Shown piece after piece: positions 6,912 to 12,483 of a stretch of DNA of 12,483 bases. A program made the translations under genes and the position numbers. This stretch comes from Kangiellaceae bacterium. GTDB taxonomy: Bacteria > Pseudomonadota > Gammaproteobacteria > Enterobacterales > Kangiellaceae. Position 1 is the first letter of the stretch. Every line of letters starts with the position of its first letter. The notes beneath the pieces were generated by a model, which worked only from the letters and a program-made list of their open reading frames with translations, did no database searches and was not told the origin of the DNA. The stretch spans positions 1 through 12,483 of the forward strand of contig JAUUYO010000083.1 in the NCBI GenBank assembly GCA_030590405.1. Reading direction: 5' to 3'.

Positions 6912-7176
6912 AACCGAAAGAGTGGAAGCTCGCTTTCAGCCTGAGGTAAAACAACTCGCTGAACGAGCCGCGATTGTTAGTGGTATCTCGCTTACTGACT
7001 ATTTAGCAAAACTCGTTCGTGAGGATGCCCCCAAAACTCTTAAATCCTATTCAGAAATTCAGCTGACTAACCAGCAGTTTGATAACTTCCTGTCCGTATG
7101 CGAATCGGAGGGTGAGTATGAACCTGATCAAGCCATTAAGGAAGCTGCTAAACGCCTTGATGAAGAGGGATTTTGA
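6901..7176 (+). CDS. DUF1778-family ribbon-helix-helix antitoxin
   Basis: This is a 91-residue antitoxin of the DUF1778 (TacA/AtaR/KacA-like) family. It is expected to neutralise the GNAT toxin encoded immediately downstream and to repress its own promoter as a DNA-bound complex. Residues 6-43 form the ribbon-helix-helix region (beta strand RVEARF, then two helices with AAIVSGISLTDYLAKLV). The C-terminal part (about 55-91) is the toxin-clasping extension, acidic and rich in Glu/Asp. The ribosome binding site GAGG at 6889-6892 supports ATG 6901. The stop is directly followed by the toxin start, with no intervening base, as expected of a coupled pair. Family-level confidence is high; the specific target of the pair is not determined here. 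Confidence 0.9.
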   Translation: MANKTERVEARFQPEVKQLAERAAIVSGISLTDYLAKLVREDAPKTLKSYSEIQLTNQQFDNFLSVCESEGEYEPDQAIKEAAKRLDEEGF

Positions 7177-7692
7177 TTGGAGTTTTCTCAATCCTTTGCT
7201 GCTATTAATCGAGCAGAACATCGACTAAAGGAATTTGATTGCGGCAAACCGGGTATGAACCAGTTTATACAGCAATTTGCATGTAAACACAGTAAGTTGG
7301 GTTTAAGCAGAACAATGGTTTTGCCAGTAGCAAATCTCGAGGGTGACAAGCGCTTGATTGCAGCTTGTTTCACTTTAGCAATTGCTACTGTTCAAGGGAA
7401 ATCACTCCCGGTTAAAAAAAGTTTGCCAAAATATCCAACACCTGTGGCTTTGCTAGCGAGACTAGCCGTTGATCTTAAATATCAAAATAAACGGCTTGGT
7501 GAAAAGAGTTTGATTAGTGCCTTACGTCATGCCGCCAGGTTATGCGATGAAGGGCTGCCTGCTTATGGATTGATTTTGGATGTATTAGATAAAGATGCGC
7601 TTAGTTTTTATCAAAGATACGATATTTTTCACCAATTATCGGATGACCCGATGCGCCTGTTTGCGCCGATGAGTGTATTGAGGAAAATATAG
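7177..7692 (+). CDS. GNAT-family acetyltransferase toxin (TacT/AtaT/KacT-like)
   Basis: This is a 171-residue GCN5-type N-acetyltransferase. Relatives in this toxin family acetylate the amino group of aminoacyl-tRNAs and stop translation. The N-terminus has the family pattern FDCGKPGMNQFI (20-31). The core strand LARLAVD (93-99) leads into the acetyl-CoA loop QNKRLG (103-108), and FYQRY (144-148) carries the expected catalytic Tyr145. The usual Q/R-x-x-G-x-G/A loop has Arg106 where the first glycine normally sits, so cofactor binding may be altered. The start is TTG 7177, directly after the antitoxin stop, with GAGGG at 7166-7170 upstream; the product then begins MEFS, typical of the family. 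A non-ATG start would keep toxin output below antitoxin output. Confidence 0.87.
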   Translation: MEFSQSFAAINRAEHRLKEFDCGKPGMNQFIQQFACKHSKLGLSRTMVLPVANLEGDKRLIAACFTLAIATVQGKSLPVKKSLPKYPTPVALLARLAVDLKYQNKRLGEKSLISALRHAARLCDEGLPAYGLILDVLDKDALSFYQRYDIFHQLSDDPMRLFAPMSVLRKI

Positions 7693-7716
7693 CCACTCTA
7701 AATAACAATAAAAACC

Positions 7717-7746
7717 TTATCGTCACTTATGCTTTTACGGCATAAT
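7717..7746 (+). promoter_or_regulatory. Possible promoter placing transcription at the hydrolase start codon
   Basis: CATAAT (7741-7746) matches five of six bases of a -10 box and lies seven bases before the ATG of the next gene. A weak -35 candidate, TTATCG (7717-7722), is 18 bases upstream. The arms TTATGC (7727-7732) and GCATAA (7740-7745) form an inverted repeat overlapping the -10 box and could be an operator. If used, the mRNA would be nearly leaderless. Confidence 0.35.
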
Positions 7747-7753
7747 TCTTTGA

Positions 7754-8515
7754 ATGACTAAAATTCAATTTTCACATGCCAATGGCTTTCCTGCTAAATC
7801 CTACGAATATCTATTTTCTCAGTTAAATTGCTGCGAGATTAGCTTTATCGATACTATGGGTCATGGGAATTATTCAAATACCCAGAATCTTTCCCATTTA
7901 AGGGATGAGTTAATCGATGAGGTTGAGCGTAATCATCAACAGCCGGTAATTGGCATCGGCCATTCTTCAGGCGCTGCGGCCACCTTACTTGCTGCGGCTA
8001 AACGTCCGGACCTTTTTAAAAAAATTATTTTGTTAGATCCGGTTATTTTTTCAGGACGTAAGCGACTAGCCATCTGGTTATCTCAAAAGCTGGGTTTGTG
8101 GGAATCTTTTAGCCCGGCCAAAAGGGCGAGGGTCAGGCGAGTCGATTTTAGCGACCATGATGAAGCCTTTGACTATTTTAAGCAAAAAGCATTATTTAAA
8201 AATTTTCATCCGAAGTGTTTTGATAGCTATATACAGCATGGCTTAAAACCGAATAATGAGGAAATGAAGCTGATTTTTTCTGCACAGGTTGAAGCGGATA
8301 TTTTTCGTAATGTGCCGGTTAAAATCCCTGCGAATTTAGGCAAACTGAAAGGCGCTATTATCTATGGAGATAAGAGCGCCATTATTGGAAAAGCCGATAT
8401 CAACTGGTGGCGAAAAAATGTACCACATTTAGAGTTGGTTTCATTTGATGGCGAACATCTTTTTCCTTTTGAAGCGCCGGAGGAAACGGCCAATTTGCTA
8501 AATAAGCATCTATAA
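7754..8515 (+). CDS. Alpha/beta hydrolase
   Basis: This is a cytoplasmic 253-residue alpha/beta-hydrolase-fold enzyme, with no signal peptide or membrane anchor. The oxyanion-side motif HANGFP (8-13) is near the N-terminus. The nucleophile elbow GHSSG places Ser71 as nucleophile, Asp206 in IIYGD is the likely acid, and His235 in DGEHLFPF completes the triad. A cap region (about 97-190) is lysine- and phenylalanine-rich. The substrate (ester, thioester or other) cannot be inferred. The ATG at 7754 must be near the true start because the next internal ATG (residue 35) would remove the HANGFP motif, yet no Shine-Dalgarno sequence precedes it. It stands alone between the toxin-antitoxin pair and the homoserine acyltransferase, with gaps of 61 and 135 bases. 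Confidence 0.85.
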   Translation: MTKIQFSHANGFPAKSYEYLFSQLNCCEISFIDTMGHGNYSNTQNLSHLRDELIDEVERNHQQPVIGIGHSSGAAATLLAAAKRPDLFKKIILLDPVIFSGRKRLAIWLSQKLGLWESFSPAKRARVRRVDFSDHDEAFDYFKQKALFKNFHPKCFDSYIQHGLKPNNEEMKLIFSAQVEADIFRNVPVKIPANLGKLKGAIIYGDKSAIIGKADINWWRKNVPHLELVSFDGEHLFPFEAPEETANLLNKHL

Positions 8516-8650
8516 ATCATCAGCTCTAATTCGCATCCAGGGATTTCATTCAGTGTAATGAACTCTCTTATTCCATTAAATTCGTTTAAATAGTTTAGCT
8601 AATCTGATAAATATAGGTCATTCAATAAACCTCATCCCCAAAAAGTACCA

Positions 8651-9727
8651 ATGCCACTAGTTGCCTTTTCTAATCTGCCCACTTTTCAAAGGCTGATGCA
8701 AGAGCATCACGATGTTTTGCCGTTAGATAGAGCCAAGCATCAGGATATTCGAGAGCTTCATATTGGATTGCTCAATATGATGCCTGATGCGTCCCTTAAG
8801 GCGACTGAGCGGCAATTTATGCGGCTGGTGGGTGACTGTAATCAAATCGTGCAGTTTTATGTTCATCTGTTTACTATTCCAGAAATAAAGCGGTCAACGG
8901 AAACTCAGCAATGGGTTGATGATTATTATGAAGATTTTGAAACGATTAAAGCCAATGGGTTGGATGCGTTAATTATCTCCGGCGCTAACCCCGCTTCAAA
9001 ACATTTAGAGCAAGAAGCATTTTGGCCAATGCTGACGGAAGTCATCGACTGGGCAAAAGGCAATGTCACTTCCACTTTGTGCGCCTGTTTGGCGACTCAT
9101 GCGGTAGTGCAATATATTTACAATATTAAACGAGAGCCGTTACCGACAAAAAAGTGGGGGGTTTTTCAGCATCGATTGACTACTAAAAATCACCCACTCA
9201 CTCGGCATATGAATACAAGGTTTGATGTGCCGCATTCTCGCTATAATGAAGTCACTAGAAAACAATTAATCGACAGTGATGTGATCATTCTAGCTGAAAG
9301 CGAGCAAGCTAATGTTCATTTGGCGGTCAGTCCCGATGGATTTCGATTGGTGTTTTTTCAAGGGCACCCAGAGTATGATGCCTTGAGTTTGTTAAAAGAA
9401 TATAAGCGAGAAGTTGTTCGTTGGTTTGATGGTGAGATAGAAAATTATCCGCCGTTTCCTGAGAATTATTTCAACATTACCGTTCAAGATAAGATGAATG
9501 AGTTTAAACTTCTTGTAGAAAAATCAAAATTACAAAATCATCCCCTTCCTGATTGGCCAGAAGAATGGTTGGTCACTCAAATCGATAACACCTGGCGTGA
9601 TACCGCATTATCCATCTATAACAACTGGCTTGGAATGGTTTATCAGTTAACCAATAAAGATCTTAGTCAACGGTTTATGCCAGGGGTTGATCCTGAGAAT
9701 CCTTTGGATAGCGATAAATTGCTTTGA
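8651..9727 (+). CDS. metA: Homoserine O-acyltransferase, MetA family (O-succinyltransferase by annotation habit)
   Basis: It activates homoserine by O-acylation for methionine synthesis. The alignment with E. coli MetA is continuous: EIRPLKVLILNLMP there corresponds to DIRELHIGLLNMMP here (32-45), and the nucleophile is Cys146 (STLCAC, equivalent to C142). The PHSRY block is at 194-198, and GHPEYD carries His239 and Glu241. At the acyl-specificity position (Gly111 in E. coli, Glu in acetyl-using relatives) this protein has Ala115 (GANPAS). A small side chain argues for a pocket open to succinyl-CoA, but this residue is uncommon, so I leave the acyl donor open. It is 358 residues against about 309 in E. 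coli. The extra length lies after the HPEYD motif (about 265-315) and at the C-terminus. The gene appears monocistronic; I find no convincing MetJ-type box upstream. Confidence 0.9.
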   Translation: MPLVAFSNLPTFQRLMQEHHDVLPLDRAKHQDIRELHIGLLNMMPDASLKATERQFMRLVGDCNQIVQFYVHLFTIPEIKRSTETQQWVDDYYEDFETIKANGLDALIISGANPASKHLEQEAFWPMLTEVIDWAKGNVTSTLCACLATHAVVQYIYNIKREPLPTKKWGVFQHRLTTKNHPLTRHMNTRFDVPHSRYNEVTRKQLIDSDVIILAESEQANVHLAVSPDGFRLVFFQGHPEYDALSLLKEYKREVVRWFDGEIENYPPFPENYFNITVQDKMNEFKLLVEKSKLQNHPLPDWPEEWLVTQIDNTWRDTALSIYNNWLGMVYQLTNKDLSQRFMPGVDPENPLDSDKLL

Positions 9728-9901
9728 TTTATTGTTCGATGAAAAGTTTTCTTCGGTAGGCTTTCTGTATCAGAAAAGACAGTCTTCTCATGAAAGATCA
9801 ATCGAGGAGATCGCTATATTTGCTGAGCAGGATTCTAGAACAGCTTGATTAGACTACTCCAATGGAGTACCGTTCCATAATGATCACAGTTAATTTAGGA
9901 G

Positions 9902-10013
9902 GGTCGGACCGACCTAAGTAATTGAAAATAATATAGAAAGATAAAAATAGTGGCCCTTAAATAGGCTTAAATATTTGTTTTCACCCCCAAAAGCTGTCTT
10001 TAAGGGGATAGGT
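9902..10013 (+). mobile_element. Relic of an insertion-sequence left end (copy A)
   Basis: About 110 bases are roughly three quarters identical (by hand count) to 12346-12455. They share GGTCGGACCG at the outer end, AGGCTTAAA in the middle, and a purine-rich GTCTTTAAGG block just before where copy B begins its gene. In copy A the ATG and following codons are destroyed, so this copy is inactive. The following 120 bases repeat the CTTAAA motif and could be remnants of the same element. No matching inverted terminal repeat is visible on the right, so the right boundary is unknown. Confidence 0.6.
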
Positions 10014-10128
10014 AGTTACCATAAAAAACATTTGCTTAAAGTAGCGATTTATAGCTTAAAAACACACGTTTAAGCCGATATTTGGTGCTATATTCGGTGA
10101 GTTTTTAATGTTATTAGAAGGTTAACTT

Positions 10129-10151
10129 AGTCTTCCCCTACCGGGAAGACT
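10129..10151. repeat. Perfect 9-bp hairpin near the end of the metA-kinase gap
   Basis: AGTCTTCCC (10129-10137) and GGGAAGACT (10143-10151) form a perfect stem with a five-base CTACC loop. A GACGTGTCCC block and a run of eight T (10182-10189) follow some 16-40 bases later. The T-run is too distant for a standard intrinsic terminator. The hairpin resembles REP-type palindromes. It could still assist termination of the converging metA and kinase transcripts. Confidence 0.5.
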
Positions 10152-10254
10152 GTTAGAGTAAAGAAAGACGTGTCCCTATTGATTTTTTTTGTTAATTCTG
10201 AATCATCGCTCATTTTCCTATTTCAATATCCTCTCTCTCAGTTTGATATTTTAT

Positions 10255-11193
10255 CTAATTAAAAATAGCATCCATAAAGCTTGTTTTCGATACTGCATTG
10301 ACTGACTCTGCAAGCTCCGCCATTTGCCAATGTTTATTTGCTCTATCCGCTTCTGGTGAGTCGATATTGTACTTATCAAAGCGCCAGTAGGAAGTTGCTG
10401 TGGCTGCGTATTGCACAAACATTTGCAGGGATTCTTTTTCAATTTGCTTTAACGGGCTAATTTGTTGGTATCCTTGCACCAGAGCACGGGCTTTTTCAAA
10501 GTCTACTATCGTGTCCTTAACGCATGAACCTATAATTGCCATACCCAGTTCAAACACTCTGTAATAGTAGCAGGCTTCTTCAAAATCTATAATGGCATTG
10601 AAGTTTGTTTTCTCGAATAATAAATTGTCAAAAAACAAATCCCCATGGATCAAAGCACGGGGCAAGTCTGGATGTATATCCTGTTCGAGATCATCGATTT
10701 GTTTTTTCAGCCATGACTCATATTTGGCATCGATATTAAGACCCATCACTTGTGGAAAATGAGATCGACCATAGGGATGCTCTGTGGGCAAATAATTCGG
10801 TGCTGGTATTTGGTTCAGTTTGGCCGTTTCAACACCGAGCTGAACTAACATTTCTGCATCTAAACACTCAAATACCTGGCCTTCAATATAGCCTTTTAAC
10901 ATTACTGGCTTGTCCCTATACAGGGTAATCAGGTCTTTATTCACCGAAGGTATTACACGTGTACAGGGAAAATTATGCTGTTGTAGCAATACCAGTAACT
11001 TTCCCATCACTGTCACTTCATCTAGGGTCTTGTCGTCGCAAACGGTCAGCACATACTTGCCATCTTGCGTTGTCAGCTTGTAACTTGAATTACCGTTGCC
11101 ACCATCGATAGGCGCGAATTCAATGACTTTCAGGTTATAATTATCTGCTATATATTGAATGTCACTTTGGGTCAATTGTGTATAGGTTGCCAT
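10255..11193 (-). CDS. Homoserine-kinase-like (ThrB type II / APH-fold) phosphotransferase
   Basis: This is a small-molecule kinase of the aminoglycoside phosphotransferase/choline kinase fold, the group that includes homoserine kinase II, hydroxylysine kinase and methylthioribose kinase. With the ATG at 11193 it is 312 residues, close to the ~316 of homoserine kinase II. Motifs in this numbering are the nucleotide loop GGNGNSSYKL (31-40), the catalytic loop LIHGDLFFDNLLF (181-193) with Asp185 and Asn190, and the metal-binding IIDFEEA with Asp203. The frame extends 12 codons further to ATG 11229, but neither start has a good ribosome binding site; the family N-terminus (MATYTQLTQSDI) favours 11193. 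It lies 108 bases downstream of the dioxygenase-like gene on the same strand and is probably cotranscribed. The substrate could be homoserine, or a hydroxylated amino acid made by that neighbour. Confidence 0.8.
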   Translation of the reverse strand: MATYTQLTQSDIQYIADNYNLKVIEFAPIDGGNGNSSYKLTTQDGKYVLTVCDDKTLDEVTVMGKLLVLLQQHNFPCTRVIPSVNKDLITLYRDKPVMLKGYIEGQVFECLDAEMLVQLGVETAKLNQIPAPNYLPTEHPYGRSHFPQVMGLNIDAKYESWLKKQIDDLEQDIHPDLPRALIHGDLFFDNLLFEKTNFNAIIDFEEACYYYRVFELGMAIIGSCVKDTIVDFEKARALVQGYQQISPLKQIEKESLQMFVQYAATATSYWRFDKYNIDSPEADRANKHWQMAELAESVNAVSKTSFMDAIFN

Positions 11194-11301
11194 TGAGTTT
11201 TTATCGCTTTTTATGTGGGTCTGGAACATGCAAAATGTATATGACTAACCAGTATGAATACTTTGTTGGTCAACACTCAGCGGAAAAATCCTATAAGCTG
11301 T

Positions 11302-12051
11302 TTATTCAGGACGTTTAAGATCTGGTTCATAAGAATACCCGATCAATAAAATATCACGAAATGCCTTCTCGTCTGAATTGTCCGGGAGAAGTGCGCTCAC
11401 GCTATGCATCACATGTGGATCCCATATAATCAAAGAATCCATAGGATCGTTTAAAGTTAGAGTTTCCCGAGGGGTCTGATCATTGTCATAAATTGTACTA
11501 ACGCCACCTATAACGTTGTGACGGCCGATTAGATGCATGGCCCCAAACTCATTCTCATCGTGATGGATCCCTTCGGGTGTTGGTTCACCCGCCTCATCTG
11601 CGGTGGCAACTATTCGTATTTGGTGTACATCGACTTTCCAGGTGTTATTAGCCATTTTCTCACTCATTGGAAACTGCTTAAAATTCATTTTGATCAGCTC
11701 ATGCAGAAAACGATTGCCCAACGTTAAGTCTTTTAAATGAGCCAGATGACGATGAATACCACCCGCATAACTATTGAGTTCACTCGACTGGAAATAAGGT
11801 GTTTGTTTTAAGGGCAAGAGCTCTTCGTTAGATGGGTGAAAATAAAAATAGGCAAACCGACGAAATCGAAAGCTGGCGTTATCTTTTAGGTAGTTATCGG
11901 GCTCTAAATCATTCCAGTCATCCCAAAAATGCTGTTTTGATTCCAGCAGTTGTGGCGTAAATGAGTATTCGTTAGCCGAAATGGTGGTATATCTATTTTC
12001 TTTCAATTCTGAACGAATGTCATGATTAATCATGATTGGAGCGGTGTTCAT
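11302..12051 (-). CDS. 2-oxoglutarate/Fe(II)-dependent dioxygenase, PF10014 type (amino-acid hydroxylase-like)
   Basis: This is a cytoplasmic 249-residue protein of the 2OG-Fe dioxygenase family that contains the L-isoleucine 4-hydroxylase of Bacillus thuringiensis and related free-amino-acid hydroxylases. The double-stranded beta-helix core is at the C-terminal half. The iron ligands appear as His163-x-Asp165 (PEGIHHDENEF) and His216 (DPHVMHSV), and Arg232 (FRDILLIGY) is placed to hold 2-oxoglutarate. GGVSTIYDN (182-190) between them is a family hallmark. The N-terminal 100 residues are divergent and hydrophilic. The likely reaction is hydroxylation of a free L-amino acid; which one is unknown. 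It is the first gene of a two-gene minus-strand unit with the kinase-like gene, read from a promoter about 130 bases upstream. The ATG at 12051 has only a weak purine-rich region before it. Confidence 0.82.
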   Translation of the reverse strand: MNTAPIMINHDIRSELKENRYTTISANEYSFTPQLLESKQHFWDDWNDLEPDNYLKDNASFRFRRFAYFYFHPSNEELLPLKQTPYFQSSELNSYAGGIHRHLAHLKDLTLGNRFLHELIKMNFKQFPMSEKMANNTWKVDVHQIRIVATADEAGEPTPEGIHHDENEFGAMHLIGRHNVIGGVSTIYDNDQTPRETLTLNDPMDSLIIWDPHVMHSVSALLPDNSDEKAFRDILLIGYSYEPDLKRPE

Positions 12052-12088
12052 TAATTATGTTTTCTCATTTAATTAGGATGAATTTATC

Positions 12089-12172
12089 CCCCTATCTATC
12101 TATTTATAGATAGGTTACTACATTTTGTGAGTGTAGGCACCTCAGGGTTTGTACGTTACTATTTGATAGGGG
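12089..12172 (-). promoter_or_regulatory. Structured leader upstream of the dioxygenase gene with alternative pairings
   Basis: CCTATCTAT (12091-12099) and ATAGATAGG (12106-12114) form a perfect nine-base stem with a six-base loop, 40 bases upstream of the dioxygenase start. The same CCTATC strand is also covered by CCCCTATC (12089-12096), which is perfectly complementary to GATAGGGG (12165-12172) near the predicted 5' end of the transcript. The two pairings exclude each other, which is the layout of an RNA switch. The surrounding sequence is rich in CTATCT words, so the match may partly reflect low complexity. Confidence 0.4.
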
Positions 12173-12178
12173 CCGCAC

Positions 12179-12206
12179 ATAATGGCATGAATATGGCGTT
12201 TGTCAA
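12179..12206 (-). promoter_or_regulatory. Promoter for the dioxygenase-kinase unit
   Basis: On the minus strand a perfect TTGACA (12206-12201) is followed after 16 bases by CATTAT (12184-12179), which is preceded by TG at the extended -10 position. Transcription should start near 12172, giving a leader of about 120 bases before ATG 12051. This is the best promoter match I found in the window. Confidence 0.65.
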
Positions 12207-12345
12207 ATCTATCTCTATCTCAACCATTAAAATAACTATCTTTCAGAAATTTCATGCTTTATGCGGAAATTCAAGATATCTGAACGACCGAAAAGGAGAG
12301 CTGCCTGTTGAGTCAGGCATGTTATCGGCTTTATAATTTTTTTGA
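12207..12345. other. Intergenic stretch between the dioxygenase promoter and the insertion sequence
   Basis: I see no gene here. The short plus-strand open frame that crosses it (from 12127) has no ribosome binding site and overlaps the minus-strand promoter. TGCCTG (12300-12305) and CAGGCA (12314-12319) form a six-base hairpin, followed 15 or more bases later by a T-run (12337-12343). That spacing is too long for a clear terminator. Confidence 0.4.
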
Positions 12346-12483
12346 GGTCGGACCGGCCCAAGTGATTGAGAATTATATGAAAAGGTGAGAATATAGCGGC
12401 ATAAACAGGCTTAAACACCTGTTTTTACCTCAAAAGCGGTCTTTAAGGAGAAGGAAGCATGGCAAAAGCGATCCGCAGTTTTA
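12346..12483 (+). mobile_element. Left end of an insertion sequence (copy B), continuing past the window edge
   Basis: This stretch is homologous to the relic at 9902-10013 in the same orientation. It begins with GGTCGGACCG, carries AGGCTTAAA and GTCTTTAAGG, and unlike copy A continues into an intact ribosome binding site and start codon. That pattern of a conserved leader running into a gene, found twice nearby, is what an insertion-sequence end looks like. I cannot assign the family without the rest of the element. Confidence 0.6.
12459..12483 (+). CDS. Start of a gene cut by the window edge, probably a transposase
   Basis: ATG 12459 is preceded by AAGGAG (12445-12450) at eight bases, the strongest ribosome binding site in the window. 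The frame reads MAKAIRSF and runs off the end. Eight residues do not identify a family. The transposase call rests on the leader being a repeated element present in decayed form at 9902-10013. Confidence 0.5.

Larger units (their letters stand above)
9728..10254. other. 527-bp intergenic region without a convincing gene
   Basis: This stretch separates metA from the minus-strand kinase gene, so two transcripts converge here. It contains a weak TTTCTG/CAGAAA inverted repeat (9762-9776) after metA and TACTCC-AAT-GGAGTA (9855-9869). It also holds a decayed insertion-sequence left end (9902-10013) and a perfect nine-base hairpin (10129-10151). A 20-codon open frame at 9790-9852 has no ribosome binding site or family signal. 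The region reads as insertion-sequence debris rather than coding DNA. Confidence 0.6.

Noticed and set aside
8516..8650. MetJ boxes or a SAM riboswitch ahead of metA
   Set aside because: No AGACGTCT-like tandem sites and no convincing riboswitch structure are visible in this 135-base gap.
9762..9776. TTTCTG-TAT-CAGAAA as a metA terminator
   Set aside because: The six-base AT-rich stem is not followed by a T-run, so it does not meet the pattern of an intrinsic terminator.
9790..9852. 20-codon open frame after metA
   Set aside because: It is very short, with no ribosome binding site or recognisable motif.
12127..12336. 69-codon plus-strand open frame near the right end
   Set aside because: It has no ribosome binding site, covers the minus-strand promoter of the dioxygenase unit, and shows no family signal.
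1..12483. CRISPR arrays, tRNA or rRNA genes, phage structural genes
   Set aside because: I found no regularly spaced repeats, no cloverleaf sequence and no phage-like proteins in either strand.

Overview
The window looks like chromosomal DNA of a gammaproteobacterium. Base composition is moderately AT-rich by eye. The LeuA/LeuB/LeuC/LeuD and MetA-type proteins align readily with the enterobacterial versions, and the dispersed short repeats and insertion-sequence debris are typical of free-living marine or environmental gammaproteobacteria. I cannot name the genus.

Layout. 1-120 is the 3' end of a group II intron (domains V and VI) on the + strand, perhaps with the last codons of its maturase. 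254-5334 is a + strand leucine operon in the order small ORF - leuC - leuD - leuB - leuA. Its first two inter-cistronic gaps each hold a different palindromic dispersed repeat. 5438-6682 (-) is an MFS drug-type exporter that converges on leuA. 6901-7692 (+) is a DUF1778/GNAT toxin-antitoxin pair with a palindromic operator in its promoter. 7754-8515 (+) is an alpha/beta hydrolase. 8651-9727 (+) is a MetA-family homoserine O-acyltransferase. 9728-10254 has no convincing gene but holds a decayed copy of an insertion-sequence left end and a perfect hairpin. 10255-12051 (-) is a two-gene unit made of an amino-acid-dioxygenase-like protein (PF10014 type) followed by a homoserine-kinase-like phosphotransferase. 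It is read from a good promoter near 12179-12206, with a structured leader of about 120 nt. 12346-12483 is a second copy of the insertion-sequence left end. This copy runs into a very strong ribosome binding site and the first codons of a gene cut by the window edge.

How it fits together. LeuC+LeuD (isopropylmalate isomerase), LeuB (dehydrogenase) and LeuA (synthase) make the complete leucine-specific branch. MetA draws homoserine into methionine. The kinase-like protein belongs to a fold group that includes homoserine kinase, so it may act on the same branch point, or on the product of the adjacent dioxygenase.

The most interesting unexplained item is that dioxygenase-kinase pair. It is bracketed by two same-orientation copies of the same insertion-sequence end. 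It suggests hydroxylation then phosphorylation of a free amino acid. This is inferred from families and gene order; the substrate is unknown.
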